Position numbers and translations under genes: made by a program. Of a DNA stretch of 64,000 nucleotides, positions 33,843 through 42,468 are shown piece after piece. This DNA is from RYN-230 sp963717125 (GTDB taxonomy: Bacteria > Actinomycetota > Actinomycetes > Streptosporangiales > Streptosporangiaceae), in assembly GCA_963717125.1 (NCBI GenBank), contig CAVQVG010000020.1, forward strand, positions 434,001 to 498,000. The letters are read 5' to 3'. The notes under the pieces were generated by a model, which did not search any database, was not told the DNA's origin, and saw only the letters and a program-made list of their open reading frames with translations. How positions within the stretch are numbered: the first letter of the stretch is position 1; each line of letters begins with the position of its first letter.

Positions 33843-34162
33843 TCGTTTTCGGCGTGGTCGGCGGGGGTCATCACGAGCGTCTGGATGCCCAGAGCTTCGG
33901 CGATCCGGCGCTCTTCCGCTGACCACGGGGTGGGTTCCGGCGACCATGGGCTGGCCAGCACGTCGAACTCGCCGGCCTTGACGCGGGCCAGGAACGCGGC
34001 CCACTCGCCCGGGGTGAACGCGAGCGGCTCCCGGCCCGGGAACTTGGAATCACGCACCAGGATGGCGATGTCGCCCGCGCCCCGGCGCCAGGCGATCTCC
34101 ACGCAGTTATGGTGGCTGCCGCAGTGGCTGGACTTGCGCCACACCGGCTCGGGTCTGTGCAT
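33809..34162 (-). CDS. DUF397 protein with C-terminal extension (orphan)
   Basis: 117 residues from ATG 34162 (MHRPEPVWRKSSHCGSHHNC). The DUF397 core (residues 5-65) is complete: CVEIAWRRGAGDIAILVRDSK, then PLAFTPGEWAAFLARVKAGEFD. Unlike most family members it carries a 50-residue acidic tail (PWSAEERRIAEALGIQTLV and on) and has no XRE/DUF5753 partner next to it. The 3' end overlaps the aldolase-like gene tail to tail. Divergent from the NTPase-kinase gene, so it could be part of its regulation; this is positional inference. Confidence 0.8.
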   Translation of the reverse strand: MHRPEPVWRKSSHCGSHHNCVEIAWRRGAGDIAILVRDSKFPGREPLAFTPGEWAAFLARVKAGEFDVLASPWSPEPTPWSAEERRIAEALGIQTLVMTPADHAENDQPETDPAENW

Positions 34163-34314
34163 GACTACAGCGTGCGGCAGCGGGCCGGACGGCAGTCTTG
34201 CAGTCGCCTTGATGCCTGCCTTGCCGCCCAGCTCAGGCCGCACGCGCAGCCGGTGCTGAGGCGCGGCTGGCTCTTTCTCCGGCCGGCGGGCTACGATCCG
34301 GGTTGAGGGAGAAA

Positions 34315-36927
34315 ATGGCCAATAGGCGGCGCCGGCTCGACCCCGTGGGACCGTTTGGCAATCCGGACGGGTCACGAGCCGACATCGAAGATGTCATCAG
34401 CGAGTTCGTCAACTTCGCCGGCAACCCGGCCTATGGTCACCTCGCGACCCGTGCAAACGACTCCATGGTGCGGGTCATCGTGGGGAAGCTCGGCGCTGGC
34501 AAGACTGTCTACCTGCGGCGTCTGCAGGATTTCCAGTCGCATCAGGACTCCGTCTACGCCGATGTGCCCAAGCAAGACTTGCCGAAAACCGAAGTTGTGG
34601 TGAAGGCGTGCCAGTGGTTCTCGGACCAGGTCCTGGTCGAGAAGTGGATGCAGATCTGGGAGCGGGCCATCATGCGCTCGCTGGTCTCGCACCTGCTGCG
34701 CCGCCCCGAGTTGCGTCAGCAGCTGCGCGACGAGCAGGCCGAGGAGATCGAGCACTCGTACGCGCGGCTGCTCGATGACTTCCGCCGGCCCCGGTCGATC
34801 TACAGCCAGGTGCGCGACATCATTAATCAGCAGCAGACCGCCCATCAGCTGTCTACCTACCTCGACGATCCGCTGTGGGACGACCTCGAGGATCTGCTGG
34901 GCGAGGTGGTCGGCCAGTGCAAGCCGATCTATTTCTACCTCGACGCGGTGGACGAGGAGTATGGCCACGCCCCGATGTACTGGCTGAAATGCCAGGAGGG
35001 GTTGTTCTACCAGGTCATGCGGCTGCTTCGTGACCCCAAACTGGGCGGCCGCCTGCATGTCGTCGTCTGCATCCGCGACATTGTCATGTCGTCGGTGTAC
35101 CGGTCAGAACACGCGCCGCGGTACTACAACGAACCGCACATACGCGTCCTGACCTGGGACCGGGGCTCGCTGCTCTATCTGCTTCAGCAGAAGCTGCGGC
35201 GGCTGCCGCCGTCGCTGCTGATGCGGCGCGCCACCACCGGTCCCCCCACGATCCGCGACTGGCTCGGAGTCAACGGCCAGTGGCCGGGACCTGAGGGCAG
35301 CGGAACGATCGAGGACTACCTGCTCAGCCACACGAGGATGATCCCGCGCGACATCATCTCACTCGGCAATGAGCTGAACGAGGAGGTCCTGCGGCAGAAG
35401 CAGGCTGGCCACGAGGGCATTCCGCCGGCGGCCCTCCAGGCGGTTGTGCAGCGCAGCGCCAAGCGGTTCGGCGACTCCCAGCTCGCCCAGTGCGCCAACC
35501 AGATCTCCTCGGACCTGATGCCGGAGAACGCCGCCCTGCACGACTACTCCGAAATCTTCACCAGCACCCAGGCCTACATCAGCGGCGTACAGGAGGACCT
35601 TCGCTCGTTCGTCCGGATGATCGGCGTCAACCGATTCTCGCGTGCGGATCTCGAGGCACTGCAGGAAGTGGCGGATCTGCACTTCAAGGAGACGACGGAC
35701 CTCGCCTCCGTCCTGTGGCAGAACGGCCTGCTCGGATACGTCAACGAGATCGGGCGGCGCCGGTTCTACTCCATGGGCGATGTCGAGGACTTTCACTTCC
35801 CGCCGGACGTAGACACCTTCGTCCTGCATCCGTGCCTGGTGTACACCGTGGGGGGAATCCGGCACGTGGGGGCGGGCTCCGCTGGAACCACTGGACTCGC
35901 CGGACCCGGTGGCACGCGTACCAGCCGCCCCACATCTGCTGGGCGCAATGATCTGCCCGGGCCGTCGGCCGCTGCACCGGCCTCACGTGGCAGCCAGGCG
36001 CTCCCGGAACCTGACCCGGCCGAGCTTCGATCCTCGGCCGGGGCCAAGGCGGCTGACTACGCTGTCGGTGACGTCCTCGAGGGCCGCTTCGAGATTCTGG
36101 ACATAATCGGGCGGGGCGGCTTTTCGAAGGTCTATCGCGTGCGCGACGACGTCGAGGACGAGGAGCGAGCCCTCAAGCTCTTCGACAGCGCCGCCGGCTA
36201 CGCGGCGGTCTGCCGCGAGATCGGCGCCCTCCGGAAGATCCATCATCCCAACGTCGTAAAGGTCTTCTGGGCCGGCAAGACCGGTGCCGGCGACTGGTAT
36301 CTCATCACCGAGTTCATTGACGGGGAGTCACTCGATGATTTTGCCACCGGAAGGAAGCACCTTCGCGACCGGGAGGCAGCAGACGTTGGACTCGATCTGC
36401 TAGACGCGCTCGTCGCTTTTCACCCTGATTCGGCGCGCCTCAAGGAGCTGGATGCTCAACGTCGCGAAGGCGAGCTGCCGGAAGCCGAATCGCGCGAGTG
36501 GATGGAACTGAAGGACAAAGGACTGGTCCACCGCGACATCAAACCGCTCAACGTGATACTCACCCGCACGGGAGCGAAACTGCTTGACTTCAACATCGCC
36601 TCCCGAGTCGGTGACCCGGTGCTTACGCAGTCAGGCACACCGCCGTATCAGCCACCCGATGCCGGCCTCACCCGCTGGGACGTCTCAACCGATCTGTTCG
36701 CCGTCGGCGTGCTGCTGTACCAGCTCCTCTGCAACGGCCACCACCCGTTCCCGAACGCGATGCCCATGCTCGGCGAACCCGCGACCGACCCACGGAGTAT
36801 TCGCACTGACCTCAGCCCTGAGCTGGCCGAGTTTCTCATCAAGGCTTGCGCTCCCGGCAGCGGTGATCGCTTCTCGACGGCCGCTGACATGCAACTGGCG
36901 TTGCGTAAAATCCGCGCTGACCTGTAG
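34315..36927 (+). CDS. P-loop NTPase fused to Ser/Thr protein kinase
   Basis: 870 residues; ATG 34315 is preceded by GAGGGAG. N-terminal NTPase: Walker A GKLGAGKT at residues 57-64 and Walker B IYFYLDAVDEE near 205-215, followed by VVVCIRDIVMSS and a helical region to about 510 (STAND/AAA-like arrangement, exact family not recognised). A low-complexity Gly/Pro/Ser linker (about 517-580) leads to a kinase domain (592-870): glycine loop GRGGFSKVY, Lys in RALKLF, LVHRDIKPLNVIL, LLDFNIAS with Asn in place of Gly in DFG, and TPPYQPPDA. No membrane helix. Kinases with a DFN motif occur in phage-defence proteins such as PglW; a conflict or stress-signalling role is inferred. Confidence 0.85.
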   Translation: MANRRRRLDPVGPFGNPDGSRADIEDVISEFVNFAGNPAYGHLATRANDSMVRVIVGKLGAGKTVYLRRLQDFQSHQDSVYADVPKQDLPKTEVVVKACQWFSDQVLVEKWMQIWERAIMRSLVSHLLRRPELRQQLRDEQAEEIEHSYARLLDDFRRPRSIYSQVRDIINQQQTAHQLSTYLDDPLWDDLEDLLGEVVGQCKPIYFYLDAVDEEYGHAPMYWLKCQEGLFYQVMRLLRDPKLGGRLHVVVCIRDIVMSSVYRSEHAPRYYNEPHIRVLTWDRGSLLYLLQQKLRRLPPSLLMRRATTGPPTIRDWLGVNGQWPGPEGSGTIEDYLLSHTRMIPRDIISLGNELNEEVLRQKQAGHEGIPPAALQAVVQRSAKRFGDSQLAQCANQISSDLMPENAALHDYSEIFTSTQAYISGVQEDLRSFVRMIGVNRFSRADLEALQEVADLHFKETTDLASVLWQNGLLGYVNEIGRRRFYSMGDVEDFHFPPDVDTFVLHPCLVYTVGGIRHVGAGSAGTTGLAGPGGTRTSRPTSAGRNDLPGPSAAAPASRGSQALPEPDPAELRSSAGAKAADYAVGDVLEGRFEILDIIGRGGFSKVYRVRDDVEDEERALKLFDSAAGYAAVCREIGALRKIHHPNVVKVFWAGKTGAGDWYLITEFIDGESLDDFATGRKHLRDREAADVGLDLLDALVAFHPDSARLKELDAQRREGELPEAESREWMELKDKGLVHRDIKPLNVILTRTGAKLLDFNIASRVGDPVLTQSGTPPYQPPDAGLTRWDVSTDLFAVGVLLYQLLCNGHHPFPNAMPMLGEPATDPRSIRTDLSPELAEFLIKACAPGSGDRFSTAADMQLALRKIRADL

Positions 36928-36949
36928 CACACGTCTGGAACCCGCAAGA

Positions 36950-37066
36950 TTACTTCACGTAGGGGTCAGGAACAGCTTTCCCGCAGTGTTCACATGGATC
37001 GTTATAGTGCTCCCTGACCCAAGTCTGATGCCCGCAGTGGGGGCACGTGACCTTGACGTTCGCCAC
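36950..37066 (-). CDS. 38-residue zinc-ribbon peptide
   Basis: GTG 37066 has an excellent ribosome-binding site (GAGGAGG, seven bases upstream). The product is VANVKVTCPHCGHQTWVREH followed by YNDPCEHCGKAVPDPYVK: two CxxC knuckles 16 residues apart, so nearly the whole protein is one zinc ribbon. It is co-directional with and 42 bases after the 37109 gene, and convergent with the NTPase-kinase gene (22 bases between stops). The shape suggests a nucleic-acid or protein-binding adaptor. No family name is assigned. Confidence 0.72.
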   Translation of the reverse strand: MANVKVTCPHCGHQTWVREHYNDPCEHCGKAVPDPYVK

Positions 37067-37108
37067 GCTGGACCTCCTCGTCTCGTTGCGCCAATTGGGT
37101 TCTGGTAT

Positions 37109-37501
37109 TCAGAATTGGTCGCCACCCTGAAACTGCTGCTCCAAGCGATCCGCCGTGCCCGTGACCAGGGCTAGCGGCCGCTCGAACTCATTGATGTCCA
37201 GGTTTAGAAGCGGCACCGAATGGCGAACGGTTACGAACTCGCCTAGGGCTGCGATACCACCGCAGACTGTTTCGCCCATCGCATCGATGGCCCCACGAAG
37301 GTTGATGGAGTCCAGCCTACCGAAAGGAGATTCGATCTGAACCCAGTCCTCCGTGCCCTCGTTCAGGGTCATCCGCCACAGAAAAACTACCTGCGACCTT
37401 AGGTTCCCGAGATCGAAGACCAGCTTCAGGGAGCCAGGCTTCTCGTCTGAGATCTTGTAGTGAGATCGAACATATTCCGTCAGCGCGGACCAAGTGGCCA
37501 T
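37109..37501 (-). CDS. Small soluble protein, possible YbjN/T3S-chaperone-like fold
   Basis: 130 residues from ATG 37501, with a GGGAGGGGAGAG ribosome-binding region. Alternating strand and helix pattern: LTEYVRSHYKI, LKLVFDLGNLRSQVVFLWRM, WVQIESPFGRLDSINLRGAI, then VPLLNLDINEFERPLALV and a final helix. The order helix, strands, strand ending IESPFG, helix, strands, helix recalls YbjN and type III secretion chaperones, often found beside NTPase-based conflict genes; this fold call is tentative. Likely in an operon with the zinc-ribbon peptide, tail to tail with the NTPase-kinase. Confidence 0.6.
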   Translation of the reverse strand: MATWSALTEYVRSHYKISDEKPGSLKLVFDLGNLRSQVVFLWRMTLNEGTEDWVQIESPFGRLDSINLRGAIDAMGETVCGGIAALGEFVTVRHSVPLLNLDINEFERPLALVTGTADRLEQQFQGGDQF

Positions 37502-37822
37502 TGCCTCTCCCCTCCCAGGGCCCGCCCCGCAGCAGACCCGTTACGCAGTATGACGCGCAATCAGGCTTTCCGGTATACATGGCCAGGAAAGGACTGGATG
37601 GCCGGGCGCTACATTTGTCCGGTTCACCCGAATTGTGATTGATCATCGGACAAGTTCGGCGTGATCGCTGGGTGGACGCCGTGCGCCGTGAGCGTCGGAC
37701 CAAGGAGCCCTAATCGGCTAGTGAGCAGGCAGGATGTGGCTGGGAACACCAACGTGTCCTATTTGCTGAATGCGATGTACGCCACGCGCATCCACTCAAT
37801 ATAACGATACTGTAAACCTCGA
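37502..37822. other. Intergenic region, less GC-rich than its surroundings
   Basis: No convincing gene. It holds the presumed promoter of the 37109 operon at its left end. A loose inverted repeat, TTGTCCG (near 37615) with CGGACAA about 25 bases further on, could be a weak terminator or regulator site. The right half (AACGATACTGTAAACC) is noticeably AT-richer than the rest of the window. This matches the idea that the NTPase-kinase block was acquired. Confidence 0.4.
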
Positions 37823-39052
37823 CTATGACGAGAACTCGTGGGCCTCGGCGCTATGCGGTTCACGGCGGGCGATGAGGTGGACGTCGATGCCGGACGCGCC
37901 GGCCTCCTCGATAATCCGCCGTACGATCGGCCCGCCGCCGGGGATGTGCCACCAGCCGTGCTGGTTAGACCCGATCACGATCTGGGTGATCTGATTCTCC
38001 CGCGCGAAGCTGACGATGGCCCGGGCCGGATCGTCATCTTCTATCTCGTGCCAGCGGGCACCGAGGCGGGCCACCAGCTGCCGCAGCCTGTCGATCGACC
38101 GGCCGTCGCCAGGCAGGCTGGTGTCGCCGGTGATGACGTGGACCACGTGCAGTTCCCCCTTCACCCTGGACGCGATGCGGGCCGCCCGGCGCAGCAGCAC
38201 GTCGGTCCCCGGCGCCGCGGTGACGGCCACCATGATGCGCTCGCATGTTTCCCACCGGACCTGAGGCTGGTGCCGCCGGAGGTGCTCCAGGAGGTCTTCA
38301 TCGGACTCGTCGGCAACGAACCGCAACGCCAGCTCCCGCAAGGCGATCAGGTTGTCGGTCCGGAAGAAGTGGGCGAGGGCCAGGGGGACCTTTTCCTTCG
38401 GGTAGATGTTGCCGTGCAGCATCCGGCGGCGCAGCTGCTCGGGCGAGGAGTCGACCAGCTCGATCTGGTCGGCCTTGCGTACCACCCAGTCCGGCACCCG
38501 TTCGCGGACCTTCGCCCCGGTCATCTGCTCGACCTCGTCGGCGATGCTCTCCAGGTGCTGGACGTTGATGGTAGTGATGACATCGATCCCGGCGCGGAGG
38601 ATGTCCAGGACATCCTGCCAGCGCTTGGCGTTCCGCCCGGATCCCGGGACGTTGGTGTGCGCCAGCTCGTCGACGAGCGCGAGCCGCGGTTGCCGCCGCA
38701 GCACCGCGTCGAGATCCATCTCCTCCAGGCGGCTGCCCCGGTAGTCGACCCCCTTGCGGGGGACGACCTCCAGGCCGGTTATCAGCGCCTCGGTGAGCGG
38801 CCGCCCGTAGGCCTCGACGAACCCGATCACGACGTCGGTGCCGCGACTGCGCCGGCGCTGCCCCTCGCTGAGCATGGCGTAGGTCTTGCCGACACCAGGG
38901 GCCGCGCCCAGGTAGATACGGAAATGGCCGGCCGGATCGACCTCGCCGGCCGCGTCCGCATCCACCGGCGCGGCGTGGCTCACGCCTTCGCCGGTACCCT
39001 CGGAGCCGGTGACCCTCATCTGCTCGGTGATCTCGGCCGCCTCCCTCTGCAC
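37823..39052 (-). CDS. KdpD-like sensor-domain protein without kinase (copy 1)
   Basis: 409 residues. The N-terminal KdpD domain (PF02702 type) spans about 40-250 with Walker A GAAPGVGKTYAML and ALVDELAHTN, then TTINVQHLES. A universal-stress-protein domain follows (about 265-400), ending VIGSNQHGWW and a GG-containing ATP loop. The transmembrane, GAF and histidine-kinase parts of full KdpD are all absent, and the protein ends naturally. Stand-alone proteins of this kind may bind ATP or c-di-AMP and modulate potassium uptake. Divergent from a second copy at 39258. No kdpABC genes are in the window. Confidence 0.88.
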   Translation of the reverse strand: MQREAAEITEQMRVTGSEGTGEGVSHAAPVDADAAGEVDPAGHFRIYLGAAPGVGKTYAMLSEGQRRRSRGTDVVIGFVEAYGRPLTEALITGLEVVPRKGVDYRGSRLEEMDLDAVLRRQPRLALVDELAHTNVPGSGRNAKRWQDVLDILRAGIDVITTINVQHLESIADEVEQMTGAKVRERVPDWVVRKADQIELVDSSPEQLRRRMLHGNIYPKEKVPLALAHFFRTDNLIALRELALRFVADESDEDLLEHLRRHQPQVRWETCERIMVAVTAAPGTDVLLRRAARIASRVKGELHVVHVITGDTSLPGDGRSIDRLRQLVARLGARWHEIEDDDPARAIVSFARENQITQIVIGSNQHGWWHIPGGGPIVRRIIEEAGASGIDVHLIARREPHSAEAHEFSS

Positions 39053-39257
39053 GGATCGGGCTCGTTAGCGCCGGGCCAGCTCGATGCGGTCCGCGGGGTT
39101 CGAGATCGCCGCCGGCCGTTATCCATTCCGGCCGTGCTTTCGACGGTACAACAGGGGCACGACCTGGTTCGGGCCGCCGGCGGACCCGGCCGCTACCCAG
39201 GTGGCCGGGCCCGCCGGCGCTGTGACAATGTGCACGCATGTCCGAATGGATTCAGCG

Positions 39258-40475
39258 ATGACCAGCGGCGCTCCGCCCGGCCGTGAGGACCGCCCGGATC
39301 TGACCGCTCAGGCTTCTGCAGCCGAGGTGATGGAGCCGCTAGCCGGCCGGGGCAGGCTGCGCACCTACCTGGGGATTGCCCCCGGGGTGGGGAAGACTTA
39401 CGCGATGCTGCGGGACGGACGCGCTCAGCGGCGCTCTGGCGTCAACGCGGTCGTAGCTTACCGAGAGGGGCACGGGCGGGCAGCGACCGCTGCTCAGCTG
39501 GCCGATCTCGAAGTGCTCCCTACCCGGATGGTCACCTACCGGGGCGCCAGTTTTACGGAGCTGGACGTCCCGGCGGTTCTAGACCGTCGCCCGGAGCTGG
39601 CGGTGGTGGACGAGCTCGCCCACGCGAACCTCCCCGGTGAGCGGCACGCGAAACGCTGGCACGATGTCCGCGAGCTGCTGGCCAGCGGCATCGACGTCTA
39701 TACGACCCTCAACGTCGCCAACATCGAATCGCTGGGCGAGATCGTCTCCCGGATCACCGGCGTGCACCCGGCCGAACCCGTACCGGACGCGTTCGCGCGG
39801 GCCGGCGAGATCAAGCTCGTCGACCTCGCGCCGGCGGCGCTTCGTCGCCGGCTGGCCCAGGGCCTCGTCGTCCCGGCCGGGCGGGTAGACGCGGCGTTGT
39901 CGAGCTATTTCCGCTTCGCGAACCTCGCCGCCCTGCGCGACCTCGCGCAGCTCTGGCTGGATGACACTGTTCCCGATCCGGTCACGGCGTTCCTGGCCGC
40001 CCGCGGCGTCAGCGGGCCGGTGAACGCCTCGGTCATCGTCGTCGGCCTGGAAGGGTCGCCCGCCGATGAATGGCTCATCCGTTACGCCGCCCATCTCGCC
40101 GCGCTGTCCGACGCCAGGCTCCAAGGGGTGCACGTCCGGGACATCGACAACCTCGACCGGCCACCGAAGGCGCGGCTGGAGCAGGACCGCCGGCTGCTTG
40201 GCGAGCTGCACGGGACTTTGGTCGAGGTCAGGGCCGGCGACCCTGCTTCCGGGCTGATCCAGGCCGCCCGCCAGGCCAGAGCCTGCCAGCTCGTGATCGG
40301 ATCGGGCAGGCGCTCGCACTGGCCGCGGCTGCTGAACGGGGCGAAGGTGGCGGACCAGGTGCTCCGCGCGGCTGGTGACCTGCCCGTCCAGGTCGTGAAC
40401 GTCGGGCGGCCCGCTAAGACCAGCGACGAGTGGCGCCCCGTACCTGCCCGTAGCGCCGAGGGCGGAGAACAGTAG
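39258..40475 (+). CDS. KdpD-like sensor-domain protein without kinase (copy 2)
   Basis: 405 residues from ATG 39258; ATG 39246 in the same frame is equally possible. Same architecture as copy 1: KdpD domain with GIAPGVGKTYAML, VVDELAHANLPG and YTTLNVANIES, then a universal-stress domain (SVIVVGLEGSPADEWLIRYA, and VIGSGRRSHW near the ATP site). It differs enough from copy 1 to be an old duplication. Its stop is one base from the stop of the convergent thioredoxin gene. Confidence 0.87.
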   Translation: MTSGAPPGREDRPDLTAQASAAEVMEPLAGRGRLRTYLGIAPGVGKTYAMLRDGRAQRRSGVNAVVAYREGHGRAATAAQLADLEVLPTRMVTYRGASFTELDVPAVLDRRPELAVVDELAHANLPGERHAKRWHDVRELLASGIDVYTTLNVANIESLGEIVSRITGVHPAEPVPDAFARAGEIKLVDLAPAALRRRLAQGLVVPAGRVDAALSSYFRFANLAALRDLAQLWLDDTVPDPVTAFLAARGVSGPVNASVIVVGLEGSPADEWLIRYAAHLAALSDARLQGVHVRDIDNLDRPPKARLEQDRRLLGELHGTLVEVRAGDPASGLIQAARQARACQLVIGSGRRSHWPRLLNGAKVADQVLRAAGDLPVQVVNVGRPAKTSDEWRPVPARSAEGGEQ

Positions 40476-40476
40476 T

Positions 40477-40914
40477 TCAGGGAGCGGCCGCGGCGAGCGC
40501 TTTGTCGACCCAGGCCCGCAGGGCAGGCAGGGGCGCGGCGCCTGTCTGCCGGGCAGCCACCCGTCCGCCGCGCAGCAGCAGCAGGGTCGGGATGGCCTGG
40601 GCCTCGAACCGCTGCGAGATCTGCGGCGAGACGTCGACGTTCACTTTGACCAGCTTCACCTGGCCTGCCAGGTCGCGGGCAAGCTGCTCAAGCGCGGGGC
40701 TGACCATACGGCAGGGCCCGCACCAGGGTGCCCACAAGTTGACGATGACGGGAATCTTGGCGGCCTCCGCGATCTCCTGGAAGGTTGTGTCGTCGGCGTC
40801 GGCGATCCACGGCAGCGGCTGATGGCACTTGCCGCACCGGGGCGTCCCGGCCGCCGCGGCCGGCACCCGGTTCGCCTGGCCGCAGTGCTCGCACCGGACT
40901 CGCCCGCTTGTCAT
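40477..40914 (-). CDS. trxC: Thioredoxin with N-terminal zinc finger (TrxC type)
   Basis: 145 residues. Two CxxC pairs at the N-terminus (RCEHCGQ and RCGKCHQ) form the zinc-binding finger of thioredoxin 2, followed by the thioredoxin fold with active site LWAPWCGPCRM and the cis-Pro AIPTLLLLRGG. Such proteins reduce disulphides and respond to oxidative stress. Monocistronic; convergent with the second KdpD-like gene. Confidence 0.93.
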   Translation of the reverse strand: MTSGRVRCEHCGQANRVPAAAAGTPRCGKCHQPLPWIADADDTTFQEIAEAAKIPVIVNLWAPWCGPCRMVSPALEQLARDLAGQVKLVKVNVDVSPQISQRFEAQAIPTLLLLRGGRVAARQTGAAPLPALRAWVDKALAAAAP

Positions 40915-40955
40915 GGCTTTATTATCGCCCGCCGCCGACGGACATGACCCGCCGG

Positions 40956-41642
40956 TCAGGCGTCGCCGTAGACCGGGATGCTGGCCCCGCTGATCGGCGC
41001 GGCGTCCGGGCCGATCAGGAACGCGATCACCTTGGCGATGGCGGCCGGCTGGACGGCCCGCGCCGCCAGCGACGGGGACATCCAGGTCCGGTTGGCCGGG
41101 GTGTCGATGACCGACGGCAGGATGCAGTTCACCCGGATCCCCTGCGGCCGCAGCTCATCCGCCAGCAGCGAGCTGACCCGGACCACCGCGGACTTGCTGG
41201 TCGCGTGGGCCAGCGGGGCAGGCCCGCCGACCGCGGTCTTGGAGCCGACCGTGACGATCGCGCCGCCGCCGGCCGCGGCCATCCGGGGCGCGGCCGCCTG
41301 GCAGCACCACAGCACCGAGACCACGTTGGACCGCCACAGGCTGTCCAGTGACTTCTCATCCAGCTCGGTCAGCGAGCCCGGGACGAACCCGCCGGCCAGC
41401 GCGATCAGCGCGGCCGGGGCGCCGAGGCCCAGCGCGTCGATCTGCTGCCAGGCCGCATGGACCGACTCGCGGTCGTCCAGCTGCACCGCGATCGGGTGCA
41501 CGCCCGGCAGCGAACCGGCCTCGTCGAGCCGCGGCCCGGCCAGGTCCAGGGCCAGCACGGTCGCGTCCCGGCTGCGCAGCTCGGCCAGCACCGCCCCGCC
41601 GAGCGCGCCCGCCGCGCCGGTGACCACCACAACGTCGCTCAT
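40956..41642 (-). CDS. Short-chain dehydrogenase with altered catalytic Tyr
   Basis: 228 residues, classical SDR. Cofactor motif VVVTGAAGALGGAVL, ALAGG (NAG-like) near residue 82, active Ser in IVTVGSKTAVGG. The catalytic YxxxK reads HATSK (LAHATSKSAVVRV), so the general-base Tyr is His while Lys is kept. The C-terminus GPDAAPISGASIPVYGDA is the standard SDR end. Activity may be reduced or changed. Divergent from the methyltransferase at 41773. Confidence 0.88.
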   Translation of the reverse strand: MSDVVVVTGAAGALGGAVLAELRSRDATVLALDLAGPRLDEAGSLPGVHPIAVQLDDRESVHAAWQQIDALGLGAPAALIALAGGFVPGSLTELDEKSLDSLWRSNVVSVLWCCQAAAPRMAAAGGGAIVTVGSKTAVGGPAPLAHATSKSAVVRVSSLLADELRPQGIRVNCILPSVIDTPANRTWMSPSLAARAVQPAAIAKVIAFLIGPDAAPISGASIPVYGDA

Positions 41643-41772
41643 CGCACTCCCTTCCGGTTAGCTATCTACCGGATCGTGGCAGCGCGCCGGGCGTCTTTCG
41701 CTGAACGCCCTGCCACCATGCCCGGCATCGTCCCACCGGCCACCGACACTCCGAGTCTGCGATGCTGGGCGG

Positions 41773-42450
41773 ATGAGCGGCAACGTCGGCACCGGCCCGG
41801 GGGACATCACCCCGGACGGCTGCGCAGTGGACTTCTACGCGCTGCTGCCCACGTTCGGCGAGCCGGAGATCGTGCACGCGGCCGTGCCGGACGCCGCCTC
41901 GATCCTGGAGCTCGGCTGCGGAACCGGCCGGATCCTGCGGCCGCTGGCCCGGCTCGGGCACCCGGTCCTGGGGGTGGACGAGTCCCCCGCCATGCTGGCC
42001 CGCGTCGCTGACCTGCCGACCGTCTGCTCGCCGATCGAGACGCTGCGGCTGGACGAGACGTTCGATGCCGTGCTGCTGGCCAGCACGATGATCAACGTGC
42101 CGCCGGCCCAGCGGCAGGCGTTCCTGGCCACCTGCCGCCACCATCTCGCCCCCGGCGGCATCGCGGTATTCCAGCAGAACCCGCCCAGCTGGTTCGAGAC
42201 GGTGGCGTCCCGGGAACGCGACGAGCCGGGCGGCATCCGGCGGGTAGTCCGCACCGCCCGCCGGGAACCGCCGCTGCTGCATATCGAGGTCGAGTACCAG
42301 GTGGGCGGCCAGGTGTGGACGCACGCCTGGGCCAGCTCGGAGATCAGCGCGGACGAGCTCCGCGCCGACCTGACCGCGGCCGGGCTGCGCTTCGGCCGCG
42401 CGCTCTCCGGCGATCAGGCCTGGTTCACCGCGCACCCCGCCCTGTCTTAA
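41773..42450 (+). CDS. Class I SAM-dependent methyltransferase
   Basis: 225 residues. SAM motif I is ILELGCGTGRILRPLARLGH, with acidic VLGVDESPAML as motif post-I, FDAVLLASTMINVP as motif II and LAPGGIAVFQQN as motif III. Small-molecule type, substrate unknown. ATG 41773. Divergent from the SDR and convergent with the TetR gene at 42469 (18 bases between stops). Confidence 0.88.
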   Translation: MSGNVGTGPGDITPDGCAVDFYALLPTFGEPEIVHAAVPDAASILELGCGTGRILRPLARLGHPVLGVDESPAMLARVADLPTVCSPIETLRLDETFDAVLLASTMINVPPAQRQAFLATCRHHLAPGGIAVFQQNPPSWFETVASRERDEPGGIRRVVRTARREPPLLHIEVEYQVGGQVWTHAWASSEISADELRADLTAAGLRFGRALSGDQAWFTAHPALS

Positions 42451-42468
42451 CGCCCTGGCCCGCCACTC

